Origin: Pseudomonadota bacterium
Lineage (GTDB): Bacteria; Desulfobacterota; Desulfovibrionia; Desulfovibrionales; Desulfovibrionaceae
Direction of reading: 5' to 3'
Length of the DNA: 23,007 nt
Assembly (NCBI GenBank): GCA_023438245.1
Contig: JAEXRD010000103.1
Coordinates: 1 to 23,007, forward strand
In this document: positions 15,785-23,007 of the stretch, piece after piece
Layout: each line of letters begins with the position of its first letter
Numbering within the stretch: position 1 is the first letter of the stretch
Notes under the pieces: model-generated
What the model was told of the DNA's origin: nothing
The model's database searches: none
Seen by the model: only the letters and a program-made list of their open reading frames with translations
Position numbers and translations under genes: made by a program

Positions 15785-15933
15785 CCACCCTTCGGGTGTT
15801 TCATGGACGCCGGGCGGGGGTCCTACTGAAGCAGCTTGGTCGGAGCCGGGACCTGGCCCACCCTTCGGGTGTTTCATGGACGCCGGGCCGGGGCCCTACT
15901 GCAATAGCTTCGTGGGGGCCGGTACCTGGCCCA
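15785..15933. repeat. 73-bp tandem duplication covering the 3' end of the small orphan gene
   Basis: Two copies, 15785-15857 and 15858-15930, plus a shared 3-base CCA, about 88 percent identical (nine differences). Copy 2 contains the last codons of the minus-strand gene ending at 15896. Copy 1 still spells the same 11 residues GQVPAPTKLLQ and a TAG, with seven base changes that are all synonymous. The non-coding part is almost unchanged and contains a 5-bp stem (CACCC/GGGTG) with a three-base loop. This repeat fills much of the 201-base gap before the OmpA-family gene. Confidence 0.9.
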
Positions 15934-16264
15934 TGACCCGCAGGAGCTGCTCGCGCGACTGCACCAGCCCCTTGCGCAGCAGCTGGCGCTTCTCCGGGGC
16001 CAGGCGGCGGAACTCCGGCGTGGCGGCCATGCTGGTCAGCCGCTCCATCTCGCCCTGGATGCCCCGGATGCGCGACTGCAGCCTGCGCTCCGGCGGACAC
16101 ACGCGCCGGGCGGCGTCGGCCAGCATGCGCACCTCCTCGGCCAGGCGCAGCAGCCCGCCGGGGTTCAGCTCCGCCGCGCTCTTGCGGGCGGTGCAGTAGG
16201 CCCGCCACTTGCGGGTGATCCAGCCCAGCATCGGCGGGCGGTCGTCGTCGTACTGGCCGCTCAC
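15896..16264 (-). CDS. Small helical protein of unknown function
   Basis: A 122-residue charged, mostly alpha-helical protein with no recognised domain; Arg-rich, with a single Trp pair near the N-terminus (GWITRKWRAY) and two Cys (Cys24, Cys56). No signal peptide or membrane segment is seen. It begins with GTG at 16264, nine bases after the stop of the Yip1-family gene, so it is probably co-transcribed with it. The last 11 residues are duplicated just downstream. Coding status is supported by operon position and by synonymous-only differences between the two copies of its 3' end. Confidence 0.72.
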   Translation of the reverse strand: MSGQYDDDRPPMLGWITRKWRAYCTARKSAAELNPGGLLRLAEEVRMLADAARRVCPPERRLQSRIRGIQGEMERLTSMAATPEFRRLAPEKRQLLRKGLVQSREQLLRVMGQVPAPTKLLQ

Positions 16265-16273
16265 GGACGCGCC

Positions 16274-17425
16274 CTACTTGAGGCCCAGCGCGCCGGACTG
16301 CATGAGGCCCAGCATGGCCGCCAGCAGCAGCAGGATGGGCACCAGCACCCCGAACAGGGCCGAGGAGTAGTTGGTGCGGTGGGCCTCCTTCAGGCCGATG
16401 ACCGTGAGCGCCAGGCTCCACAGCCCGCCCACGATGGGGCCGAGGAAGGGCACCACGCCCACGATGAGCGGCGCGGCGGAGTAGCACAGCACCCGGAAGG
16501 TGGCCTCCGGCCCGCCCTTGCCCGCGCGCAGCGTCTTGAGCAGCAGGTGGATCACGCCGGTCATGACCATGAGGCGCATGACCAGCAGCAGCGGGTACAC
16601 CACCAGCACCATGAGCGACCCGGCCCCGGCCAGTCCCACGCTCATGTCCATGAGCTCGGCGTTGCCGGAATACTGCGACACAGAGCCCATGCCGGTGAGC
16701 CCCCAGGCGAACTGCCAGAAGACCATGAACTCGGCCAGGAGCAGGTGGAAAATGAGCGGCTTGGCCATGCCGCCGATGACCGGCATGGAGCGGAAGAACG
16801 GCGCAGGGGTCTTGATCACCAGCATGATGGTGGCCCACAGCCCGCCGAAGAAGCCGTGGCGCGGCAGATCCTCGAAGGGCACGGGGGAGCCGGTGGAGCT
16901 GACCTCGGCGCGGGCGGCAAAGGGCATGGGGGGCGTGGGCGGCGCGGGGGCGTCCTGCCGGTCCGGCGCCTGCTCCACGGGCTGGTCCTGGGCCTCGTCC
17001 CGCTGCTGTCCATCGGGACCGAACAGCGGCTCGCGGGGCTGGGGCTGCTCCAGGATCACGCGCGGCTTCTCGCCCGCATCCCCAGCTGCGGGGCCGGATT
17101 CCTGCGGCTTGCCACCGCGCAGGCGCTCCCATTGGGCGGCGGCGGCGGCGCGCTGGGCGGCCATGGGGTCCTGGCCCTCGCCCTGCTCGCCCGGACCGGC
17201 GGAGGAGACGGACTCCTGCGGGCCGCCGAAGCCGGGCACGCCGGAAGCCGGGCCAGCCGGGGCGCCGTGGGAGTGGGGCGCGCCCTCCTCCGGCTCCAGG
17301 TCATCCACCACGCGAAAGCGGAACTTATGCTGGCATTTCGGGCAGGTGGCCATCTGGGCGCGGGGCGGGATCTTGCTTTCGTCAATTTCCCGGCCAAAAC
17401 CGCACAGTGGGCAGAGAATCCGCAT
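16274..17425 (-). CDS. Zinc-ribbon and Yip1-domain membrane protein
   Basis: A 383-residue protein. Residues 1-38 are a MJ0042-type zinc ribbon (Cys5-Pro-Leu-Cys8 and Cys28-Pro-Lys-Cys31, then HKFRF). Residues about 42-185 are low complexity, rich in Pro, Gly, Gln and Glu. From about 188 a Yip1-like module (HGFFGGLWATIMLVIKTPAPFF) leads into about five membrane segments, ending in a hydrophobic C-terminus. ATG at 17425 has AAAGGA upstream; the open frame to 17488 would cross the candidate promoter. Such proteins are frequent in delta-proteobacteria; their function is not established. Likely first gene of a unit with the small orphan and perhaps the OmpA-family gene. Confidence 0.87.
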   Translation of the reverse strand: MRILCPLCGFGREIDESKIPPRAQMATCPKCQHKFRFRVVDDLEPEEGAPHSHGAPAGPASGVPGFGGPQESVSSAGPGEQGEGQDPMAAQRAAAAAQWERLRGGKPQESGPAAGDAGEKPRVILEQPQPREPLFGPDGQQRDEAQDQPVEQAPDRQDAPAPPTPPMPFAARAEVSSTGSPVPFEDLPRHGFFGGLWATIMLVIKTPAPFFRSMPVIGGMAKPLIFHLLLAEFMVFWQFAWGLTGMGSVSQYSGNAELMDMSVGLAGAGSLMVLVVYPLLLVMRLMVMTGVIHLLLKTLRAGKGGPEATFRVLCYSAAPLIVGVVPFLGPIVGGLWSLALTVIGLKEAHRTNYSSALFGVLVPILLLLAAMLGLMQSGALGLK

Positions 17426-17459
17426 GGCAGGTCCTTTGGGCAAAGTGTTGCGCTCTGAC

Positions 17460-17488
17460 CCTATACCCGCTTCGGTGGCGGGAATCAA
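17460..17488 (-). promoter_or_regulatory. Candidate sigma-70 promoter for the Yip1-family gene
   Basis: On the minus strand TTGATT (17483-17488), 17-base spacer, TATAGG (17460-17465): 4 of 6 matches in each box. It lies 12 bases beyond the stop of the GT2 fusion gene and would give a leader of about 28 bases. Found by eye. Confidence 0.55.
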
Positions 17489-17500
17489 GACGAGACGGGC

Positions 17501-18739
17501 CTAGCCCAGTTCCGGCGGCAGCAGCAGGGGCCGCGCCGGGCCGCCCGTCGGTCCGCCCGCCGAACCGCCCGCCGGGCCGGAAACCACGGCGCGCGCCACG
17601 CTGGGGTACTCCGCGCTCAGGGCGTGGCGCACGCTTCCCACCCCGGCCTCGTCGAAGCCCCGCAGCTTGCGCTCCAGCTCCGCGCGGCCCTTGCGCAGGC
17701 GGCTCAAATGCTCGATCTCCAGGCCCGGGGCCAGCCCCTGGCCGCCGGAGAGCCCGCCCAGGCGCTCGTGCACCGGGTTCTCGAAGCGCAGGCCCGGCTG
17801 ATTCCGGAACAGCCGCAGCTGCACGTCCGGCCACAGGCCGAAGCCGATGAGTGCGCGCTCCGCCGTGGGATAGGGGCTGACGCGCGGCAGCCACCAGCCG
17901 CCCACGCCCGCCTGCTCCGCCAGCGCCACGAGCCGGGGGACCGCCGCCCAGCCCTCGGGCGAGAGGCGCTCGTCCGCGTCCAGATACAGCACCCAGTCGC
18001 CGGAGCACAGGCCCAGCATGGCGTTTCGCTGCGCCGAAAAGTCGCTGGCCAGCGGTCGGGCGATCTGGCGGGCCGGGATGTCGGCGGGCGTGGCGGTGTC
18101 CGGAAGCTCCGGGGCGTCCCAGACCAGGGCCAGCTGCGAAACCCACGGGGGAATCTGGGCGAAGAATTCCGGCAGGTCCGGCTCCGAGGGCGCGAGAATG
18201 GCCGCCACGGTCAGTTTGGGCAGCCTGGACGGAGCGGAACCGGGCAGTTCCAGCGGCCTGGAACGCGTGAGCAGCAGTTCCACGGGCCGCAGCGAGCGCT
18301 TGCCCTCGGGGGAAAGTTCCGGATTGGCCAGAACCAGCGCCCGGCCCGGCCCCCGCCCGGCGCGCTCCAGAAGCGCCAGCGCGGCCCAGGGGGAGCTGTC
18401 GGCCACGAGAGAGGCCGCGCCGCCGCGCCGCCACCAGTCCAGGCGACCGGCGGATTTGAGCGCCCGCGCCAGGGCCGGGTCCGGCTCCACCACGCAGAGC
18501 GCGCCCGGCGGCAGGCCCCCGGCCAGTTCCAGGGCCAGTTCCGCCGCCAGCGCCCCGGAGCCCAGGCCCAGCAGCGTCAGCCGCGGCAATCCGGAGCGCT
18601 CCCAGGCCGCCCGCACGCGCCCGGCCAGACGCTCCAGCGCCCCGGCATCCGGCGGCGGGGGCGGGCAAACCTCGGCCCGGCCCGCGAAATCGAAGCCCAG
18701 CGCCTCGGCGCTGTAGTCGAACAGAAAATCGGCGCTCAC
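17501..18739 (-). CDS. Methyltransferase-like / family 2 glycosyltransferase fusion
   Basis: A 412-residue protein. Residues about 45-165 resemble a Rossmann SAM-binding fold: LTLLGLGSGALAAELALEL (motif I, 55-73) and LCVVEPD (acidic Glu85). Residues about 175-390 are a GT-A glycosyltransferase of WaaE/KdtX-like type: LTVAAILAPSEPDLPEFFAQ, SDFSAQRNAMLGLCSGDWVLYLDADE (DADE at 254-257, the metal/nucleotide-sugar motif), FGLWPDVQLRLFRNQPGLRFENPVHE. The C-terminus is Gly/Pro-rich. The GTG start (18739) follows AAGGAGG and overlaps the upstream TGA (GTGA), so it is translationally coupled to the GT4 gene. Whether the N-terminal half is an active methyltransferase is not clear; it lacks obvious later catalytic motifs. 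Likely surface-glycan synthesis. Confidence 0.85.
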   Translation of the reverse strand: MSADFLFDYSAEALGFDFAGRAEVCPPPPPDAGALERLAGRVRAAWERSGLPRLTLLGLGSGALAAELALELAGGLPPGALCVVEPDPALARALKSAGRLDWWRRGGAASLVADSSPWAALALLERAGRGPGRALVLANPELSPEGKRSLRPVELLLTRSRPLELPGSAPSRLPKLTVAAILAPSEPDLPEFFAQIPPWVSQLALVWDAPELPDTATPADIPARQIARPLASDFSAQRNAMLGLCSGDWVLYLDADERLSPEGWAAVPRLVALAEQAGVGGWWLPRVSPYPTAERALIGFGLWPDVQLRLFRNQPGLRFENPVHERLGGLSGGQGLAPGLEIEHLSRLRKGRAELERKLRGFDEAGVGSVRHALSAEYPSVARAVVSGPAGGSAGGPTGGPARPLLLPPELG

Positions 18740-19818
18740 CGGGCCTCCTTGCGCGCCAGCAGGTCCAGGTACATGCCGCCCAGGCGCGCGGCCACGTCCT
18801 GCGCCCGCGAGATCGATCGGATGCGCTCGCGCCCGGCCTGGCCCATGCGCCGCGCCAGCGCCGGGTCGTCCAGCAGCCTGCGCACGGCCTGGGCGTAGGT
18901 TTCCGGCGTCACGGCCACAAAGCCCGTCACCCCGTCCCGCACCAGTTCGAGCTGGGCGTTGTCGCGCTCGCCGGGGCAGGGGTGCGTCACCACGGGCAGG
19001 CCGCAGGCCATGGCCTCGGCAATGACCAGCCCGAAGCTCTCGCCGGTGTCGTTGGCGTGGGCCAGCACGCGCAGCGAGCCGTAGAAGCGGGCCAGTTCCC
19101 CGTCGGTGTCCACCGGGGGCAGAAATTCCACCATCTGCTCCAGGCCCTGCTCGCGCACGAAATCCTCGGCCTGCGGGATGCCGCCGATGACGCGGTACTT
19201 GAGGCCGGGCACGTCGCGCAGCAAGGGCAGGATGTCCAGGGCCAGGCTCGACCACTTGCCGGGGTCGGCGCGAGAGATGCGGCCCAGCACCGGGCCTGGG
19301 GCCATCCCGCCGGACTGGGGCCCGTCCGGCAAAAGAGCCTCGAAGCGGTCCGTGTCCACGGGATTGTGCAGCACGCCGTAGCGCGGCCAGTCGGCCGGGA
19401 TGCGCGTGAGCCGCGTGAAGCGCTCGGCGCAGAAGTCGGACACGAACAGCGTGCAGTCGATGATTTTGGACGAGGGCGAGGGGTCGTAGCGGCCGAACAC
19501 GTTGGTCTCCACCACCAGTCGGGGGGCGAAATCCCGGAAGGGCCTCAGCAGCTCCGGCTCGGGCCAGCCCGCGCGGTGCAGGTGCACGATGTCCGGCTTG
19601 AATGCGGCCAGGGCCCGGTCCAGGCCCATGCCGACGTAGGTGGGCAGGCCCAGGGCGCGCAGCTGGGGCGCGCGTGGTCCGTCCTGGGGGCTGTGCACGG
19701 CCACGTCGAAACGGTTTTTATCCAGGTGCGCGGCCAGGAGCTGCATGACCTTCTCGGTGCCGCCCAGGCCCAGGCCCTTGGCGCAGTGCAGCACGCGCAG
19801 GCGGTTTCCGGCCGTCAC
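18736..19818 (-). CDS. Family 4 glycosyltransferase
   Basis: A 360-residue GT-B fold enzyme. The N-terminal half has RVLHCAKGLGLGGTEKVMQLL (glycine-rich acceptor loop) and DIVHLHRAGWPE; the C-terminal half has VLGRISRADPGKW, YRVIGG and the EX7E motif ESFGLVIAE (Glu260, Glu268) followed by AMACGLPVVTHPCPG, the nucleotide-sugar site of retaining GT4 enzymes. No membrane segment. Begins at GTG 19818 overlapping the TGA of the PEP-synthase-like gene and ends in an overlap with the GT2 fusion. Sugar donor and acceptor cannot be read from the sequence. Confidence 0.92.
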   Translation of the reverse strand: MTAGNRLRVLHCAKGLGLGGTEKVMQLLAAHLDKNRFDVAVHSPQDGPRAPQLRALGLPTYVGMGLDRALAAFKPDIVHLHRAGWPEPELLRPFRDFAPRLVVETNVFGRYDPSPSSKIIDCTLFVSDFCAERFTRLTRIPADWPRYGVLHNPVDTDRFEALLPDGPQSGGMAPGPVLGRISRADPGKWSSLALDILPLLRDVPGLKYRVIGGIPQAEDFVREQGLEQMVEFLPPVDTDGELARFYGSLRVLAHANDTGESFGLVIAEAMACGLPVVTHPCPGERDNAQLELVRDGVTGFVAVTPETYAQAVRRLLDDPALARRMGQAGRERIRSISRAQDVAARLGGMYLDLLARKEAR

Positions 19819-22541
19819 TGGCGCGCCCCGCCGCCACGTTCGTCGGCCCGCCCTTCTGACCATTGGCAGGCCACGGCGGCGGGGTCGAAGGGCGTCTCGA
19901 GCATGGCCCGGATGTCGGCCAGCATCTTGACGCGCAGGCGGTCCGCCGCGCCCTGGTCGGCCATGGCCATGTCGATCTGCCGGGTGTGCACCAGCAGGTA
20001 GCCCAGCACGCGCAGCCGGTCCAGCACCAGGTCGTGCCGCCTGCTCTCGTACTTGGCGAAGAGGTTGTCCTGCCTGAGCTTGACGTGGAAATCGAAGTGC
20101 TCCAGCACCGAGCCGATGAGCTCCACGCGCAGGGTGCGCCTGCTCTCGTCCGCCGCGCCGCCGCTGAACTTGAAGCCCGCGTGGCTGTCGTACTCGCCCT
20201 CGGAGAGCAGGCTCTCGATGGTGGTGAAGTGGAAGCCGAAGCGCGAGTTGAGGCAGGCATAACGCTTCGAGATCATGAACACGTTCTTCTCGGTGAAGGC
20301 CCCGCCGCCGCCCTCGCCCAGCTCCGGGTTCATGGTGGCCTGGAGGAACACGCTCATCATGCTGCCCGCGCTGGCCACGGGCGGCCCCTCCCAGGGCACG
20401 GCCACGATGCCCGCCCACACCGCCAGCATGGGCCTGCTCACGATGTCCTCCAGCCGCACGAAGCGCTCCGGAACCTCGCGGGAGAAGCCGTCGTCCAGGT
20501 TGATGATCCACCACTGCATGGGCACCTTGCACACCAGCTGCTTGCTGGCCTGGCTGGACAGGCCGTGGCGCGTGCCGAAATCGAACATGTCGCGCACGCT
20601 CATCTCGTGGGCGAAGCGCGTGACGTCGTGGTAGGTGGCGCAGTTCTCGGCCCGGAACGCCGGGGCCTCGGGATCGGTGAGGGAAAGCGGCAGCACCAGG
20701 CGGGAGACCTCGCGCAGGGTCTCGAACACCGGGCTGCCCTCCATGACGCTCAGGCGGGGCGCGGCCTGGGCCAGCAGCTCCTCCACGCGGCCCTGGTAGA
20801 CGCGCCTGCCCTCGGCGTCCACGGTCACCACCTGGCCTTCCTCGAAGCGCGTCGCGGCCTGGGCCACGTCGAACAGCGCGGGCACGCCGAACTCCCGCGC
20901 CACGTTGGCCAGGTGCCCGGTGATGCCGCCCTGCTCCGTCACCAGGGCCGAGGCCCGGGGCAGCAGCGCGGCCCAGCGCGGCAGGGCCAGCGGGGCCACC
21001 AGAACCCCGCCGTCGGGAAAACGCAGGGCGTCCACCTCCTTGCGGGCCACGAACACCGGCCCGCAGCCCACGCCGGGGCTGGCCGTGGTGCCGCCCGCGA
21101 AAAGCTCCACGGCTCCGGGGTGGGCCGCGCCCGCCACCGCGCCGCCGGGCTCGCCCGCCATCTGCTGCAGCGGGCGGCACTGGAGCAGAAAGATCCGGCC
21201 GTGCCGGTCCACGGCCCACTCGATGTCCTGGGGGCCGCCGTAGGCCTCCTCCAGCGCCAGGGCCAGCCGCGCCAGTTCCCCGGCCTCCCCGTCGGAGAGC
21301 GACGGCTGGACGGCGAGAGCCTCCTCCAGTCCCTCGCGGCGCAGACCCTCGCCCTCGTCGGGCACGGTGCGGCTGTCCTTGCGCTTGATCTCGCGCTGCT
21401 TCACCGCGCCGCTGGCCGGGTCCACCACGAAGAGGTCGGTGGGCGTGGTGCCGTCCACAACGGCGGTGGGCAGGCCCCACACGGAGTTCAGGAACACCGA
21501 CGCGTCGCGCACGCACAGCGGATTGCGCGAGTACATGACCCCGCCGGAGCGGGCGTCGACCAGCTGCATGCAGCCCACGCACATGGCCACGTCCTCGTCG
21601 CGGATGCCGCGGCTCAGGCGGTAGGTCATGGCGTGCAGGGTGTACTTGCTGGCGGCCACCTCGCGGTAGGCGTCGATGAGGCCCTCGGGCCGGACGCCCA
21701 GGATGCTCTTGAACTGCCCGGCGAAGGTGGCCCCGGCGGCGTCCTCGCCCAGGGCGCTGGAGCGCATGGACACGCGGATGCTCCCGTCGGGCATGGCGCC
21801 CCCGGCCTGGGTCACGTCGCTGCGCAGGCGCTCGTAGGCGCCCAGGATGGCGTCCTGAAGCTCCGGCGGCACGGGCGCGGCCATGATGCGCTGCTGGATC
21901 TCCGAGGACAGGCGCAGGCGCGCGTCCAGCCCCTCGCCATCGGGCGCCTCCGAGGCGCTCTCCTCCGGCAGGGCCAGCAGGCGGGCGTTGATCTCGGCCT
22001 GCAGGTCGCCGTGGGCCATGAAGGCGTCGTACCCGGCGGCGGTGACCACGAAGCCGTCGGGCACGGGCAGGCCCAGGCGCGAGCGCATGTCGCCCAGGTT
22101 GGCCATCTTGCCGCCGGTGAGGTCCGAGGCGTGGCGGTCGATGGCGGAAAACGGCAGCACGAAGGGGGCGTCCCTGGGCGCGGGGCGGCGGGAGAGCACT
22201 TCCTCGATGCCCGCCTGGATGGCCGAGAGCCTGCCGAACAGGGCGTCGTAGCGGCCCGGCTCCAGCTCGGCCAGGGCGCGCACCAGCTTGAACACGTTGA
22301 CGCCGATGGCGGTGGAGGTTGCGCGCACGAAGCTCATGCCGAAGATGGAGCGCCCGCGCAGGGCCTCCTCCATCTCGCTCATGAGCTCCAGGGCCTTGTT
22401 GTTGGCCTCCAGCAGGCGGGTGAAGGCCTGGGAGCGCGCCGCGAACAGGGTGCGCAGCTCCTCCCTGCTCGGCTCGGGGCCAGCCTTGCCGCCCCTGAGC
22501 GCCTGCATGATCCTGCCGAAAAAACCGCCGGATTGTGCCAT
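19815..22541 (-). CDS. PEP-synthase-like phosphotransferase with unassigned N- and C-terminal regions
   Basis: A 908-residue protein. Residues 1-125 are a helical region. Residues about 126-460 are a PPDK/PEP-synthase ATP-grasp domain: LTGGKMANLGDM, RVSMRSSALGEDAAGATFAGQF (Arg260), SGGVMYSRNP, GPQDIEWAVD..GRIFLLQCRPL. Residues about 480-590 are the swivelling phosphohistidine domain: TTASPGVGCGP, GGVLVAPLALP, ALVTEQGGITGHLANVAREFGVPAL with catalytic His543. The usual PEP/pyruvate TIM barrel is absent; instead about 310 residues (600-908) match nothing I recognise. The layout is that of a dikinase-type phosphotransferase with a different acceptor, as in rifampin phosphotransferase (which orders its domains differently). 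ATG at 22541 with GAGGGA; an in-frame GTG at 22574 is less likely. It leads the operon with two glycosyltransferase genes. Confidence 0.85.
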   Translation of the reverse strand: MAQSGGFFGRIMQALRGGKAGPEPSREELRTLFAARSQAFTRLLEANNKALELMSEMEEALRGRSIFGMSFVRATSTAIGVNVFKLVRALAELEPGRYDALFGRLSAIQAGIEEVLSRRPAPRDAPFVLPFSAIDRHASDLTGGKMANLGDMRSRLGLPVPDGFVVTAAGYDAFMAHGDLQAEINARLLALPEESASEAPDGEGLDARLRLSSEIQQRIMAAPVPPELQDAILGAYERLRSDVTQAGGAMPDGSIRVSMRSSALGEDAAGATFAGQFKSILGVRPEGLIDAYREVAASKYTLHAMTYRLSRGIRDEDVAMCVGCMQLVDARSGGVMYSRNPLCVRDASVFLNSVWGLPTAVVDGTTPTDLFVVDPASGAVKQREIKRKDSRTVPDEGEGLRREGLEEALAVQPSLSDGEAGELARLALALEEAYGGPQDIEWAVDRHGRIFLLQCRPLQQMAGEPGGAVAGAAHPGAVELFAGGTTASPGVGCGPVFVARKEVDALRFPDGGVLVAPLALPRWAALLPRASALVTEQGGITGHLANVAREFGVPALFDVAQAATRFEEGQVVTVDAEGRRVYQGRVEELLAQAAPRLSVMEGSPVFETLREVSRLVLPLSLTDPEAPAFRAENCATYHDVTRFAHEMSVRDMFDFGTRHGLSSQASKQLVCKVPMQWWIINLDDGFSREVPERFVRLEDIVSRPMLAVWAGIVAVPWEGPPVASAGSMMSVFLQATMNPELGEGGGGAFTEKNVFMISKRYACLNSRFGFHFTTIESLLSEGEYDSHAGFKFSGGAADESRRTLRVELIGSVLEHFDFHVKLRQDNLFAKYESRRHDLVLDRLRVLGYLLVHTRQIDMAMADQGAADRLRVKMLADIRAMLETPFDPAAVACQWSEGRADERGGGARQ

Positions 22542-22567
22542 GCATCCCTCATCGCAGAAAATGGAAG

Positions 22568-22584
22568 CGGGCACAACATGCCCG
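22568..22584. repeat. Small perfect hairpin in the leader of the PEP-synthase-like gene
   Basis: CGGGCA (22568-22573) and TGCCCG (22579-22584) form a 6-bp stem with a five-base loop, 27 bases from the chosen ATG at 22541. It could be a leader hairpin or a small operator; in DNA this GC-rich it may also be chance. Confidence 0.35.
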
Positions 22585-22609
22585 GCGCCTCACCCGGAAT
22601 CCCGGCTGC

Positions 22610-22638
22610 TTGCATATCACGCCGCCGGAAGGTATAGG
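22610..22638 (+). promoter_or_regulatory. Candidate promoter for the right-edge sensor gene
   Basis: TTGCAT (22610-22615), 17-base spacer, TATAGG (22633-22638) in the 176-base divergent spacer. The -10 box matches 4 of 6 and equals that of the candidate before the Yip1-family gene; the -35 box matches only 3 of 6. It would leave a leader of about 75 bases. Confidence 0.4.
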
Positions 22639-22717
22639 GAAACATTGAACGAGACCCCGCGACCGCGCACCCCTGCGGCCGGGCGGCGCGCACCACACGA
22701 AGGGACTGGACGGAACG

Positions 22718-23007
22718 ATGGAGAGCAGCGGCTACACCAGGCTTCGCGTCAAGATGATCGCCACAACGCTGGCGTTCTCCTTCATTCCCCTGCTCATCCT
22801 GGGCTACACCATCTACCGCCAGTTCGAGTCCGCCCACACGGCCAAGATATTCCGGCACCTGAACCACATCACCGAGAACAAGCGCCGCACGCTGGATCTG
22901 TTCCTCAACGAGCGCCTGTCCCAGCTCATGGCCATCGCCTACACCCACAAGCTGGAATACTTCCTGGAGGACGGCACCTTCGATCGCGTGTTCACGCTGC
23001 TCCAGGC
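22718..23007 (+). CDS. Membrane sensor protein, N-terminal part (3' partial)
   Basis: Ninety-six codons are visible from the ATG at 22718 to the window edge. After a basic start (RLRVKM) comes one transmembrane segment (IATTLAFSFIPLLILGYTIY) and then a helical, charged extracytoplasmic segment (ITENKRRTLDLFLNERLSQL), the usual beginning of a Cache-type sensing domain in delta-proteobacterial histidine kinases and chemoreceptors. The output domain lies outside, so kinase, cyclase or chemoreceptor cannot be told apart. Divergent from the PEP-synthase-like gene. The ribosome site (AAGGGA) is somewhat far from the ATG. Confidence 0.7.
   Translation, partial: MESSGYTRLRVKMIATTLAFSFIPLLILGYTIYRQFESAHTAKIFRHLNHITENKRRTLDLFLNERLSQLMAIAYTHKLEYFLEDGTFDRVFTLLQ

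Noticed and set aside
15785..15933. A CRISPR array or insertion-sequence end
   Set aside because: There are only two directly adjacent copies without spacers, and no transposase or terminal inverted repeats.
18736..22545. A 1269-codon open frame running through the PEP-synthase-like gene into the GT4 gene, and a 924-codon open frame on the opposite strand (19863-22637)
   Set aside because: Both are long stop-free frames caused by very high GC. Only the GT4 part has family motifs; the rest is Arg/Pro/Gly-rich or His/Gly-rich noise overlapping a gene with clear domains.

Overview
The window is very GC-rich, gene-dense bacterial chromosome with strong G/C third-position bias, GTG starts and tight overlapping operons. 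An alternative (siroheme-dependent) heme operon, a solo Memo-like AmmB protein, a caspase-like exported protein and a zinc-ribbon/Yip1 protein point to a sulfate-reducing deltaproteobacterium of the Desulfovibrionaceae. That placement rests on gene content, not on a marker gene. No RNA genes, insertion sequences or CRISPR arrays were seen, and no stretch over 300 bases lacks a gene.

Left part (1-7664). A TPR protein cut by the left edge (+) is followed by an AmmeMemoRadiSam protein B gene (+). Two minus-strand genes converge on it: a secreted caspase-like protein with a long coiled coil, then a radical SAM/SPASM enzyme. Divergent from the caspase gene is an Nramp-type metal transporter (+); the 121-bp spacer carries an 8-bp inverted repeat.

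Middle part (7672-14454), all minus strand. Transcription runs right to left: ahbC - hemB - ahbD - MOSC protein - siroheme decarboxylase subunit (AhbA/AhbB type) - rpe, with gaps or overlaps from -4 to 27 bases. This set covers porphobilinogen synthesis (HemB) and the late steps siroheme -> didecarboxysiroheme (AhbA/B) -> coproheme (AhbC) -> heme b (AhbD). Beyond rpe, behind a candidate promoter of their own, lie two tandem exported alpha/beta-hydrolase paralogues; the upstream one has lost its nucleophilic serine.

Right part (14532-22541), also minus strand. An operon of a PEP-synthase-like phosphotransferase with an unassigned C-terminal third, a GT4 glycosyltransferase and a methyltransferase-like/GT2 fusion is coupled by two GTGA overlaps. 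It is followed by a zinc-ribbon/Yip1 membrane protein, a small helical orphan protein, a 73-bp tandem repeat that duplicates the orphan's 3' end, and an OmpA-family lipoprotein ending at a clear intrinsic terminator just before ahbC. At the right edge a divergent sensor-like membrane protein (+) begins and runs out of the window.

The most interesting points are the dikinase-like/glycosyltransferase operon, the MOSC protein inside the heme operon with a His-rich tail on AhbD, the Ser-to-Gly hydrolase paralogue, the synonymous-only divergence in the tandem repeat, and the caspase/radical SAM pair.
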